Shown here piece by piece: positions 1-8,292 of a stretch of DNA of 13,884 nt. The stretch comes from Hemicentrotus pulcherrimus (Eukaryota > Echinodermata > Echinoidea > Camarodonta > Strongylocentrotidae). The stretch is from the NCBI GenBank assembly GCA_003118195.1, contig BEXV01002425.1, positions 45,175-59,058 on the forward strand, written 5' to 3'. The position numbers were made by a program, and so were the translations under genes. Numbering within the stretch: the first letter of the stretch is position 1; the number at the start of each line of letters is the position of its first letter. The notes beneath the pieces are model-generated. The model made no database searches. It was not told the origin of the DNA and worked only from the letters and a program-made list of their open reading frames with translations.

Positions 1-15
1 CCCCCCCCCCCCCCC
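1..15. repeat. poly-C homopolymer
   Basis: Fifteen consecutive C residues open the window. This is a simple mononucleotide run; its true length cannot be judged because it touches the window edge and such runs are prone to assembly error. Confidence 0.9.
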
Positions 16-164
16 TGGTACGCGCCCCGATAATCAATCGCGATCGGAGGAGTGTTCTGCTTTTGGGGGGAACAAGTCAGAATTGACCCAGGAGGGAATA
101 AAACCAGCAACATATACTGCTCCCAGAAAATATCGGTCTCAGCGAACTTCTAAAGAATTAGGCC

Positions 165-388
165 CTCTATCTTTCGTCTTCTATTTTCCTCATGTAAGTC
201 TATTCCTCTGCTTCTTCTATTCACTTTCTCTTTTTATTTTCTCTTATTTCTCTCTATCCATAGACTTTATGTTATTCATTCTTCATTTATCTTTGTTCGT
301 CTATCCTCGAAAATTTCTCTTTGTTTCGATCTATCCTTATGACTTTAGTTATTTTTTCCTTCTTTTATCCCTTTTTTACCTATAAGAC
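165..388. repeat. pyrimidine-rich low-complexity tract
   Basis: The plus strand is strongly T+C rich for about 220 bases, with repeated short TTC, TCT and TTTAT words. An open frame of 100 codons crosses it, but its Phe/Leu/Ser/Tyr-rich translation is what a pyrimidine tract gives in any frame, so I do not call a gene. Similar T-rich tracts occur inside the TATA-ended element near 7515-7670 and again near 8560-8880, so this could be the interior of a decayed transposon, but no terminal repeats were found around it. Confidence 0.6.
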
Positions 389-833
389 CCTTAGACTGTC
401 GGTTTAATGTGATGTTCTCTGTCAAAAATGTTTATTGATTAAAATCCGAACATGATGCAGGATTACACAAATGATTAAATGGAAGTTACATGTTCTTCGC
501 GATTTTCTTTTGAGGAGAGAGGGGGATGTTAAAACCCTGTAGACCCGATACTTGTCTCTCTGTGAGATGAGAAGAATAGTAATCAGTTTCGCTATTACCC
601 CTGGATCAATTATATTTAATAAAATATATTCGTTTTATTTCCTCCTCTGCATTCGAATTTAACTAAATATCCTTTTTTGTAACTTGCTTCCTTACAGCGC
701 ATATCTCCCAAGGCTTTTGCTTCTTTTTTAAAACTGGGTGTTTTTAAAGCCATTGTGTACTAGTAAATCCCCTGTAGCGCCATCTTATGTCAGCTTGATT
801 AGTGTGGTCTATAACTTTATTGATTTTATCGCA
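389..833. other. unrecognised AT-rich DNA
   Basis: I see no convincing exon, RNA gene or terminal repeat here. A single CATTCGAATTTAAC near 650 resembles the motif found in arrays at 7243-7515, but it stands alone. Confidence 0.5.
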
Positions 834-1143
834 TCAAACCCTCTGTCTGCGAAGCAAAACAAAAAAGTATTGGGTTGGTTGTAGTCCAGAATCTGACGGT
901 CCTTTATTTCCTACACACTTGATGCAAGCCATCAAATGTAGCTGCGGTATCAACAAACTCATAATTATGCTCACCAGCCCAGCCTGGCGTCCCAATTTAA
1001 TGGTCACGCCATCATTAGCTGGTAGCAAGTAAGTAGAGAAAGTTTAGCGTTAAGTTGGTGTGGTGGAGATCAAAATAAAATACGCCAGATTCTGGATTAT
1101 GTTGGTTGTTGACCATGAAAGACCGCTGTGCAATAAACGCTTG
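834..1143 (-). pseudogene. protein-like segment in shifting frames, downstream of the TM exon
   Basis: Read on the minus strand, three stretches look like protein but lie in different frames. The first (about 1143 to 1015) contains VNNQHNPESGVFYFDLHHTN and ends at a stop. The second (1028 to 834) contains ANDGVTIKLGRQAG. The third (about 1000 to 906) contains AGEHNYEFVDTAATFDGLHQ followed by VCRK and a stop. A good 3' splice site, a pyrimidine-rich stretch ending in ACCAG with GCTAAAC as a possible branch site upstream, would start an exon at 1018. Joined to the phase-1 donor of the exon at 1205-1484 it continues in the second frame. A weaker CAG just before position 995 would instead join in the third frame. 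I do not recognise the product. It may be one or two downstream exons of the transmembrane gene, or a decayed coding sequence with frameshifts. Confidence 0.3.
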
Positions 1144-1204
1144 TCAGAGCAGAAAGTTCATCACTTCAGTATCGCTTAAAATCAAGTAATTGATAAGGCC
1201 TTAC
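1019..1204 (-). other. candidate 186-bp intron
   Basis: On the minus strand the donor reads G|GTAAGG at 1204 and the candidate acceptor reads CTTGCTACCAG ending at 1019, preceded by a pyrimidine-rich run (CTTTCTCTACTTACTTG) and a branch-like GCTAAAC. The exon at 1205-1484 ends in phase 1 and the sequence from 1018 is open in the matching frame. The length is ordinary for an invertebrate intron. The acceptor choice is inferred; one alternative lies about 25 bases further on. Confidence 0.35.
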
Positions 1205-1484
1205 CGTCCGATGTCAGAAGAATCCCTACAATCAGTCCCACCACGCCGCCTACGACAATGATACATACCAGGGCGATGAGGCCGTATATGACAAACGCTT
1301 TTCCTCGAGTATTATCATCCCACTCCTTGCCAACGTCTGCCAAATCATACCGGTCTCTCTCCGATGATTCGGTTCCATCAACGATGTATCTCCCCTCCAA
1401 ACTGTGAGGAGTGGCGACTGAAGCCACATGCGAGTAATAGGGTCCCTCACCACTTGGATCAAAGCCGCGGTTACGGTGGGTAGC
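1205..1484 (-). CDS. internal exon of a single-pass transmembrane protein (partial gene)
   Basis: This 280-bp minus-strand segment is bounded upstream by an acceptor (ATTATTTCAG) and downstream by a donor (G|GTAAGG), starts in phase 0 and ends in phase 1. It encodes 93 complete codons. Residues 1-62 are hydrophilic and rich in acidic residues and Ser, with PYYSHV and GRYIVDGTE around residues 15-38. Residues 63-90 form one long hydrophobic helix rich in Ile, Val and Gly with a GLIVG (GxxxG) pattern. The helix is preceded by NTRGK and followed by TSD; by the positive-inside rule this suggests a cytoplasmic N-terminal side, as in type II membrane proteins. Base composition is clearly more GC-rich than its surroundings, as expected for a host exon. 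No initiator Met lies in this frame within the exon, so an upstream exon is expected beyond 1484. I do not recognise the family. Confidence 0.55.
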
Positions 1485-1504
1485 CTGAAATAATTGATAC
1501 ACCG

Positions 1505-2620
1505 TGCAGAATTGAAGTTACAATGTACAACAGAGAAAATAAAATTATTTTTCTTCTTAGCTTTATCTCGCATTTTTGAAGCTGCAAGGGCGTTAAATCA
1601 TATCCAATCCAATCCAATTTAATCCAAGAGGCATTCTATGTATTTGACGTATATAGTGCGTTTCCCTTGCACAAATGGCTCCACATGTTTTGACTACTTG
1701 AATACCCTGTCGGAAGTGAAACATAAACTAGATGAATTTGATATCAACGTAAGGCTTATAAACAATAGATTGAGAGGAATGGGTATGAAATTGAATGAAA
1801 AGGTGTTAAAAATGGACGGGAAAACCTAAATATACAAGATCGTTTATCGTGAGGAAATTCAATTCTCTCTCCCTCTTTGTTAAATCTTTCGGATACAAGT
1901 TGGGAACATTTTGTTTTTAATTTCCCTTCATTGTCACGATTGGAGAGCATGTTAACAATATTAGATTGAAAAACGATGTCAACAATTATTTATCAGCCTC
2001 TGAATATCCAAATAACATTATAGAGCACTGTGGCATATTGGTGAGGACTCTCATACCCAAGGTTTGTTCATTGTCATTGTTACTGTTTACACCGCTGGGC
2101 AAGGTGTTTTGCCTAAAGATCATACCATGGGACATAGGTAAAGCATGGAACTTTTGTAACACATCCTAGTAATAATGAGGTGTCATAGCAACTGCTCTAT
2201 CAGACATGATTATTACCTGGAAAAAAATTCTGTTTTTTGTTGTTGAATCAGTTAAACAGTTGAAAATGCTTCTACATAGACTCGACAATTTCTCTTTCAT
2301 ATCAGTCAGTTACATCGATTGTTTTGTTCCAAAATATTTAATTTCTTATTATTTGATTTCCAGTATTAATTTTTTTTTTATTCTACCTAATCGTGATCCC
2401 AAATGGCTCAGATTGGATTGCAATCAAACTGGAATCTAAAGTTACACAAAATTAGATCCTTACATTTTGTTAGGTATTTGTTTTTAGATTTTAGAAATGT
2501 GGTATTTTTAAAAACTCAAATCGTTAACGGCCATGGTGGTCACATCCACCACCAACCTATGTCAACATGAGCAGGTTCTGATAGCTGATGAGTACTTGAT
2601 GACATTCTACTTGTTTTGTA
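1505..2620. other. no gene recognised
   Basis: The short open frames here are what chance gives in AT-rich DNA and none has exon-like boundaries or a recognisable motif. The only internal structures noticed are a short tandem of ATCCA-type units near 1601-1626 and a small inverted pair GGTGG/CCACC near 2535-2550. Confidence 0.5.
1601..1626. repeat. short tandem of ATCCA/ATCCAATCCA units
   Basis: The plus strand has three to four near-identical ATCCA units in a row, ending in a degenerate ATTTAATCCA. It is a minor microsatellite-like tract beyond the 5' side of the transmembrane exon. Confidence 0.6.
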
Positions 2621-2622
2621 TA

Positions 2623-2831
2623 CCGTGTGAGTTAAAACAAACTTTACACCTAGAAAATTGCTAATCATTTAAAAAAAATCATTAATGAACAGTAAATGAT
2701 TATACATCTAATCAAAGAGCATTTAATCCCAAATCTTTTGGTATCAATTTTGTGTAGTATGTGTTCACGCTTAGATGAACAGGAGGCATTGTTTGCAAGA
2801 GTGCAAAAATCGACTTGCGCCAAAGTAATGC
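2623..2831 (+). repeat. left inverted-repeat arm of the TA MITE
   Basis: This arm pairs with 3062-3227. It is longer than its partner because of small insertions, the clearest being about 15 bases near 2768-2783 that sit between an inverted pair TGTTCA/TGAACA. Confidence 0.75.
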
Positions 2832-3061
2832 ATACAGTATGTGATATGTTGGGATTACAGTGAGAGAATGAATTTAATGTATCAAATGAGATGCATTGCA
2901 TATGCTTTTTGCAGAAGCAAAGTCACACATACACGCGCACAAATGTTCGTTGATATATATATATATCTGATATGTGTGGTATGGATTAACTTGTTAGAGA
3001 TGTTATTTTGATGTGCAATGACCGAATCAATACCCAAATCCGAATTGTTTCATTTAAATAA

Positions 3062-3227
3062 GCATCTTTGGCGCAAGTCGATTTGTGCATGTTCGCAAAC
3101 AATGCCTCCTTAACACATACAACACAAAAATTATACTAAATGATTCGGGATAAAACACTCTTTCATAAGATGTATGATAATATACTGCACATAGATGGTT
3201 TATAGATTTTTTTTTCGACTCACACTG
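3062..3227 (-). repeat. right inverted-repeat arm of the TA MITE
   Basis: This arm is the reverse-complement partner of 2623-2831. Conservation is best at the inner end (CTTTGGCGCAAGTCG) and at the tip (GACTCACACTG), with more mismatches between. Confidence 0.75.
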
Positions 3228-3229
3228 TA

Positions 3230-4570
3230 GGCTTATGTATCAATTGGTTACATTTTTTTTAATTTTTTTCGGAGAGCAGGAGGGGGGGGGGAGGTTCCAA
3301 AGATAACAACTTCTTTATATTCCATTTCCATGGTAATTTTAATCATAATCAAACAGACAGCTGAAGTTATTAAATGCTTACTGTTTGTTTCATTTTGTTC
3401 AAAATGATAAAATTCCAATATTTCCTCATAACGGCCCAATTAATTTGGAAATTTGAAATTATGTAACATTTTATTTTACATTCTGAAAGGGAAGGGTCCT
3501 TAAACAGGGAAAAACATTTAAGATTGCGTCTCAGGTGGTGTGTGTTCCCTATCATTTGGTTGGCCCATGGAGTACTGCTAATATGTGGGAATTGCCATAT
3601 ACGGTACATGTTCAGTGTTTGTCCAATCAAAATGCGCATCCTGTAAAAATACATCAATTCATTGGCGATTAACAAAATGACTTATTCATCACATTATCTG
3701 ATCTTTTTTTTCTGTTTGTGGCGTTACAATATACATGTGCAATCACAAAAAAGGTTTCAATTATTTACAGATTCCCGGCTTGTACAAAACTTTAAAATAT
3801 AAGTTTTATAACCCCATATTCTGAGTAAATCGCATTAATATGTTACATGCGCCACACATATATGTGTAATATCCAAAATAAAATATTTATTAATCAGGTA
3901 TATTACTTAAATTTTCAATTTTTGCAAAGTCTGTCTGTGATAGGGCATATATTTTTTGTTTTTGCCGGAAAGGGCATATCTTGAAGTGTCTAAATCTTCA
4001 AAAAGATACGGGTTTGATCAGGCACAGTGGACATAGGTCCAAAGAAATAAAGCCATTTTCAAAACTTTAGAGGGGCTATTATATTATTCGTTACAAATCC
4101 GGCATGGCTATGTGCAATGATGAAATAAAGATACTGTAAAAATTTGAGAAAAACGAAATTGATATGAGAAAGTTATGGCAACTTCTGGAAAAGGTGATAC
4201 ATCGCAGTTGAAAGAACATCATTCTCTTAGACTATCCAGGGGAATTTGTTAAAAGCCTGCAGCGTCAAGGATAGTGGAGATACGAAGAAAGTAAGGAAGG
4301 CCCAAAACGGACCAGAAACGGATAAAATGGCGCCTGAACGGTTATATAAGGGATTTCGAAAAAAACGATGAGTCAGGACGTGACTTAAAGGGATGCTAGA
4401 GATTAAGGTACCTATAACGATCGAAAGGAAAAGCAGTGCGTGTAAAACGAATGGAAATCTTTGAAAATAAGACAAGAAGAAAAAAATACATAAATTCAGA
4501 ACGCAAAGAACTAAAACAAGACATTGACGAAACTCGTCAATGCAACACGTAAGAGAAAATATACATGGTC
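3230..4570. other. no gene recognised
   Basis: This stretch holds a G10 run (3282-3291), AT-rich DNA, two GGGCATAT words (near 3942 and 3974), and an 82-codon open frame on the minus strand (4475-4227). That frame lies opposite a purine-rich tract and gives a Phe/Leu/Ser-rich translation with no recognisable motif, so I do not call it. Confidence 0.5.
4522..4542. repeat. perfect 9-bp hairpin
   Basis: CATTGACGA, loop AAC, TCGTCAATG: a perfect 9-bp stem with a 3-base loop. It has no T-run after it and no gene before it, so there is no reason to call it a terminator; its role is unknown. Confidence 0.8.
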
Positions 4571-4576
4571 CTTGAT

Positions 4577-4875
4577 GTGGTGGTGGAAATCCCCATGAAA
4601 TTCTGCGCCGAACTTAATAACTGACAATATCATGATAATTCTCCTAACAATAGTTGATATCCAAATTGGGCACATTACCAAGTTTGTGTTGGGACGAGGA
4701 AAGGTCTGGAAGGTGTGGAGACTTGCGTCGTCATTATTTTGTTGTCACTCCCCTGATCATTAATCAGAATTGTGACTTTGGAGTATTTTTCTACCGGCCT
4801 GTCTACAAAAGAGACACACAATTCATTGTTTGAAAATTAATGGATATTTTTGTAAGCCTAGTAAGCTTGTTATTT
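4577..4875 (+). repeat. direct repeat family, copy 1
   Basis: This segment aligns by eye along its full length with 5475-5768 in the same orientation. Shared landmarks in the same order are GTGGTGGAAATCCCCA, CTGACAATAT.ATGATAATTCTC, AAAGGTCTGGAA, TTGTCACTC, TTGGAGTATTTTTCT, TCTACAAAAG, AATGTTTGAAAAT-like and AGTA(A/G)GCTTGTTAT. I estimate about three quarters identity with small indels. No terminal inverted repeats were found. It is a dispersed or duplicated repeat of unknown class. Confidence 0.75.
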
Positions 4876-5474
4876 TAAAGCTAAACTTTAGTACTAGTAA
4901 TGCGATTGCATTGTGAAAGAAAGGGTGTGGAAAGGATCAGAAACAGTTGATCATGTAGCATGTAAGTATTGGTGTGCACTGCAAGGGTCTGGGGTCATCA
5001 AAATCATAATAAATGGTAAAGTAACAAGCACTGTACACAGAAAGCTATATATGGGACAACACACATGGTGTCGGGGTTGGTACTACCTTGATTTCCTTGT
5101 CTTTCTATGCTCATTACTCAGCCAGTAAACAATTTCTTCCAAAATTGTTTGGCAAATGTTATTTATTTGTAATCTTGAACATTCAGTGTAAGTTTCGTTT
5201 GATTCTGTGAAAATCAATTTTCTTTTTTTACCAGTACTGGAGTTTCTCTTTAAGTTGAAGAACGTTAAACTACCCCGCAATGAACAGATTACCTACATTT
5301 TTATCTACACAATAAAAAAAAAGACAAACGGTTTATAGATGTATCAAGAGAAATGCTCGATACTACTTAGACGAATTGATATTGGATCAAATCAATGGTT
5401 ATTACAAATTTACCCAAGCAATTAGAAATAAGAATATATCAAAACACTGAAGTCAGAGAATAATGATGGTGGTA
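4876..5474. other. spacer between the two direct repeats, no gene recognised
   Basis: This is about 600 bases of AT-rich DNA. Short open frames (4913-5128 plus, 5083-5280 minus) overlap each other and show no recognisable motif. Confidence 0.5.
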
Positions 5475-5768
5475 CGGTGGTGGAAATCCCCATTAAATTC
5501 CTGCAACATACTAGCTGACAATATAATGATAATTCTCATAACAATAGCTAAAATTCGAATCAGGCAGGTAGACGGATTCGGGTTGGGATGAGAAAAGGTC
5601 TGGAATTTTTGGATAAGTGCGTGGTCATTTTTTTTTTGTCACTCTAGTGAGCTTGAATTAGAATTGTGATTTTGGAGTATTTTTCTTTCAGCATATTATC
5701 TACAAAAGCAACACAAAATTCAATGTTTGAAAATGAAAGGATATAGGCCAAGTAGGCTTGTTATAAAT
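5475..5768 (+). repeat. direct repeat family, copy 2
   Basis: This is the second copy of the repeat at 4577-4875, about 900 bases downstream and in the same orientation. It stops about 24 bases before the CAGGG-ended element at 5792. The two copies have diverged from each other by substitutions and indels, so the duplication or the two insertions are not recent. Confidence 0.75.
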
Positions 5769-5791
5769 CATATTAAGTTAGAGAATTACAG

Positions 5792-6522
5792 CAGGGAGGT
5801 GAAAAAGGGAGTGGATTCAAGCCGCTCTCCTTTTACCCGATGCTCCAAGCCGCCGAAAAGTTATGCGCTAATCTGCAACTGTTGACCAGGCGGTGAGATA
5901 AAAGAGCGCATGAAATTCAAGAATTTAGAATTCCTACATCAGAAAATGATATCACAGCAACTGTTCGCTATCCCTTTCAATGATTTCTCATCAGATGTTG
6001 AATGTGTAATGAGTAGAACAAGCGAACACAAACTTTTGCAATTTCATCGTTTTTTTCTAACTGCAAAAATACACCAACAAAAAACGTGACAACACGCATT
6101 AGCAAACTTAAAGTTATCGAAGATTATAAATCATGGATTAAATAACGGGACATTAAAACATGAACAAATTAGCGCATTATCCTAAACTATTAAGTTTTTG
6201 TCAGGATCTTATTGTTCTTTTATCAACACATAAATTATAGGAAACGCGGAGTACTTAAATTAAAAAACTGTTTGATGCTCTATTCCCAATACAAACCCCA
6301 CATAAAGTTGACAATTTACACTCAAAGTTTGCTAGTAATTTATTATTTTATAATAGATATGAAACTGGTACCTGGCCTTCGAAATTCCCTGCAGTGGAAG
6401 CGCAGCTCGGAGCATGGAACTTCATTGGCAAGTGGAATGTTACACATCCCATTATTACGCTTTAGAACTCACGAATCCATTTGAATAAACAAGAGTTTTC
6501 ACTCCCCTCTTTCACCTCCCTG
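5792..6522. mobile_element. 731-bp CAGGG-ended non-autonomous DNA transposon (hAT-like guess)
   Basis: The left tip reads CAGGGAGGTGAAAAAGGGAG and the reverse complement of the right tip reads CAGGGAGGTGAAAGAGGGG, an inverted repeat of about 22 bp. Subterminal structure also mirrors: TGCGCTAAT at 5864-5872 pairs with ATTAGCGCA at 6168-6176. CAGGG tips are common in hAT elements, but the expected matching 8-bp target duplication is not clear (AATTACAG on the left against GTTAAAAG on the right), so the superfamily is tentative. No transposase is encoded. A GC-richer patch at about 6362-6470 is open in more than one frame and differs in composition from the rest of the element. Confidence 0.65.
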
Positions 6523-6523
6523 G

Positions 6524-6527
6524 TTAA
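6524..6527. repeat. TTAA target-site duplication, left
   Basis: This TTAA directly precedes the inverted-repeat tip AAGTACTATGTCCC and matches the TTAA at 7065-7068. It begins only one base after the end of the CAGGG-ended element. Confidence 0.7.
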
Positions 6528-7064
6528 AAGTACTATGTCCCATTTGCAGGCAAAAAAAATGAAAAAGTTTAATTCCAACTGCATTTAAAAGATAATACTA
6601 AATCAGAACTTCCATAGAAATGTGGGGCTTGAAAATGTCTTCAAGTGGTAAAATAACGACTACTAGTTGTCAAATCGACTTTAGGGCTATAGAGCCCAAA
6701 AGTAATAGACTTGATTTTCAGACAACTGTACCGAATGGTCATACGTTTTATGCTGCGCAGAGATTCAATCAGTTTAATCTTGGCTATCACAAGAAGTGGG
6801 TTATTGATGAAGACAAATGCTCATGTACCCTTTACAACTCTTTTCATGTATGTTATTACCAAAGAAGAAAAAAAAAGCCAGTCAGTCACTCAATAGTCTA
6901 TGACAGTGAAGTCTAGCAAGTAAACGGGTTTCCTTGCATAATTTGAATATGAGGACATGCACTGCTAACGTTTAAATTTCACAGATAGGACACACATGAC
7001 ATATTCATAATTCCTGCAAAGTTCTACAGCATTTGAGGTTGGCTGCAAAAGGGACATAGTACCT
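6528..7064. mobile_element. 537-bp TTAA-flanked non-autonomous DNA transposon
   Basis: The left tip reads AAGTACTATGTCCCATTTGC and the reverse complement of the right tip reads AGGTACTATGTCCCTTTTGC, both immediately flanked by TTAA (6524-6527 and 7065-7068). A TTAA target duplication is characteristic of the piggyBac and Kolobok superfamilies; tips beginning with purines rather than CCC lean towards Kolobok, which is inference. An open frame of 98 codons (6620-6916) lies inside; its translation shows no transposase motif that I recognise, so I do not call it a gene. The element sits against the CAGGG-ended one and about 145 bp before the TATA-ended one. Confidence 0.75.
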
Positions 7065-7068
7065 TTAA
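7065..7068. repeat. TTAA target-site duplication, right
   Basis: This TTAA directly follows the right inverted-repeat tip (CATAGTACCT) and matches 6524-6527. Confidence 0.7.
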
Positions 7069-7242
7069 AAAACGTACACCACAATGGACAATTCAGGAAG
7101 GAAAAAAAAGATCAATAGTCGCGTCTGCGCTGCTCTGGTGGTTCGTGTCCTGGTCTGGTGCCTGGCGAATAGGGGAGGGTTCACGCTGCATGATGGTGCG
7201 ACTTAATAGTATAGGATTTCCCGGCCAAAATCGCGAGTTTGT

Positions 7243-7515
7243 CATTCAAATTAATTTGTCTTGCGTTCAAATTCGACGATTTTAGTGCAGTCAGGTATAT
7301 CTCAGGTTTATATTCCCTTTTCTAGTTATCAAATCTATGAAATTTTCGTTAGAATCTACGTATGTTTCATTCCAATTAATGAACACATTGCTTCTTTCGC
7401 TATTTGGTCATTCGATTTAGCGCAACACGGTTTTCTGACATCGCGACGGTGTACTATTAGCATTCTAATTCATTTGTAGCATTCAAATTAGCACTTTGAG
7501 CACTAAAATTAATGG
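7243..7515 (-). repeat. left subterminal array of TAATTTGAATG-type motifs (inverted orientation)
   Basis: Plus-strand copies read CATTCAAATTA (7243), GTTCAAATTC (7265), CATTCCAATTA (7368), CATTCGATTTAGC (7409), CATTCTAATTC (7461), CATTCAAATTAGC (7480) and a weak CACTAAAATTAA (7501). Spacing is irregular. Confidence 0.75.
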
Positions 7516-8050
7516 TCAATATACATTTCTCGTTTTTTAACACTTTTTATTGCTCATTCTTTTTCTATCAAGATCGTTTTTTCATGTATATTCATCCTAT
7601 TTTATTTTCTTGCATTTATACTCTTTATATACCTTTAGATTTATCAGATATTCATCAGCCTTTAAGTTTGATTGTTAACAAAAAAAGACTTACTGTACAT
7701 CTACGGACTTGATAGTCTTAATATTTGTGTAAATTCTCATGTAAGGAAGTTGTTTGTCTTGTATTTCATCATACATTTATCACAATTTCATTATGGAGGG
7801 AGGGTACAATATTGTGACTGGGGTAGGTGTTTTCGTGTCCCCACTTTTCCGGGGTATATGAACATGTCCGTTCAGAGATGCCATATTCCTTGATTTCGCC
7901 CCTTCTTGACCTAATGTCTGACTACAAACATATGCTTTGTCCTCAAAATTAATAAATTGAATAACAGAAAAGACCCCAATAGCAAATCATGTATTTAATT
8001 GCATTTTTAAAAGCTGTAAACGTGTGTTGCATTTCTTCCCCCTATAGTCC

Positions 8051-8292
8051 TAACTTGAATAAACATAATTTGAATACGAATGACAGGTGTTAATTTGAAT
8101 GATAAAAATGACGCCTCGACAAGTGAATATTAATTTGAATGCTAGTTGAGCAGTTTCTAAATTGAATGACAGATCTATGAAATCATTCGACCAAAATCCT
8201 AAATTGAATACAAAATCGGGAAAATTGAATGATAATTGGCATGGCAAAGCTGATCTGCGCTAACTTAAATGCAAAGTAAATGAATTCGAATG
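8051..8292 (+). repeat. right subterminal array of TAATTTGAATG motifs
   Basis: Copies begin at 8051 (TAACTTGAATA), 8066 (TAATTTGAATA), 8091 and 8131 (both TAATTTGAATG), 8158 (TAAATTGAATG), 8200 (TAAATTGAATA), 8221 (AAAATTGAATG), 8261 (TAACTTAAATG) and 8282 (GAATTCGAATG). That is nine copies in 242 bases, denser than the left arm and mostly 15-42 bases apart. They are not a simple tandem because the spacers differ. Confidence 0.8.

Larger units (their letters stand above)
2623..3227. mobile_element. 605-bp MITE with long terminal inverted repeats and TA target duplication
   Basis: The left end reads CCGTGTGAGTTAAAA and the reverse complement of the right end reads CAGTGTGAGTCGAAAA; each is directly flanked by TA (2621-2622 and 3228-3229). 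Beyond these tips the two halves stay complementary to about 2831 on the left and 3062 on the right, including the perfectly shared blocks CGACTTGCGCCAAAG and GGAGGCATTGTTTGC. The interior of about 230 bp contains a (TA)n run near 2953-2968. There is no transposase; a 78-codon open frame across the left arm is incidental. A TA target duplication and CAGTG-like tips are typical of Tc1/mariner-derived non-autonomous elements, so that superfamily is the best guess. As a near-palindrome it would form a long hairpin RNA if transcribed. Confidence 0.8.

Noticed and set aside
83..385. 100-codon open frame on the plus strand
   Set aside because: Its second part is the translation of a pyrimidine-rich low-complexity tract and there is no motif or exon boundary.
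802..1032. plus-strand open frame antisense to the candidate downstream exons
   Set aside because: The minus strand has splice signals compatible with the transmembrane exon; the plus frame has no motif and only a weak donor-like GTAAGT at its end.
4227..4475. 82-codon minus-strand open frame with hydrophobic stretches
   Set aside because: It lies opposite a purine-rich tract, which produces Phe/Leu/Ser-rich translations by chance; no splice sites or recognisable domain.
6620..6916. 98-codon open frame inside the TTAA element
   Set aside because: It shows no transposase or other motif, and an overlapping frame is also open; coding status cannot be supported from sequence alone.
7139..7149. 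tRNA-type B box (GGTTCGTGTCC) suggesting a SINE or tRNA
   Set aside because: No A box at the right distance and no cloverleaf or acceptor stem can be formed around it.
8051..8292. CRISPR-like array of short repeats
   Set aside because: Repeats are only about 11 bp, spacers vary in length, and the array is mirrored in the other arm of a transposon with terminal inverted repeats.
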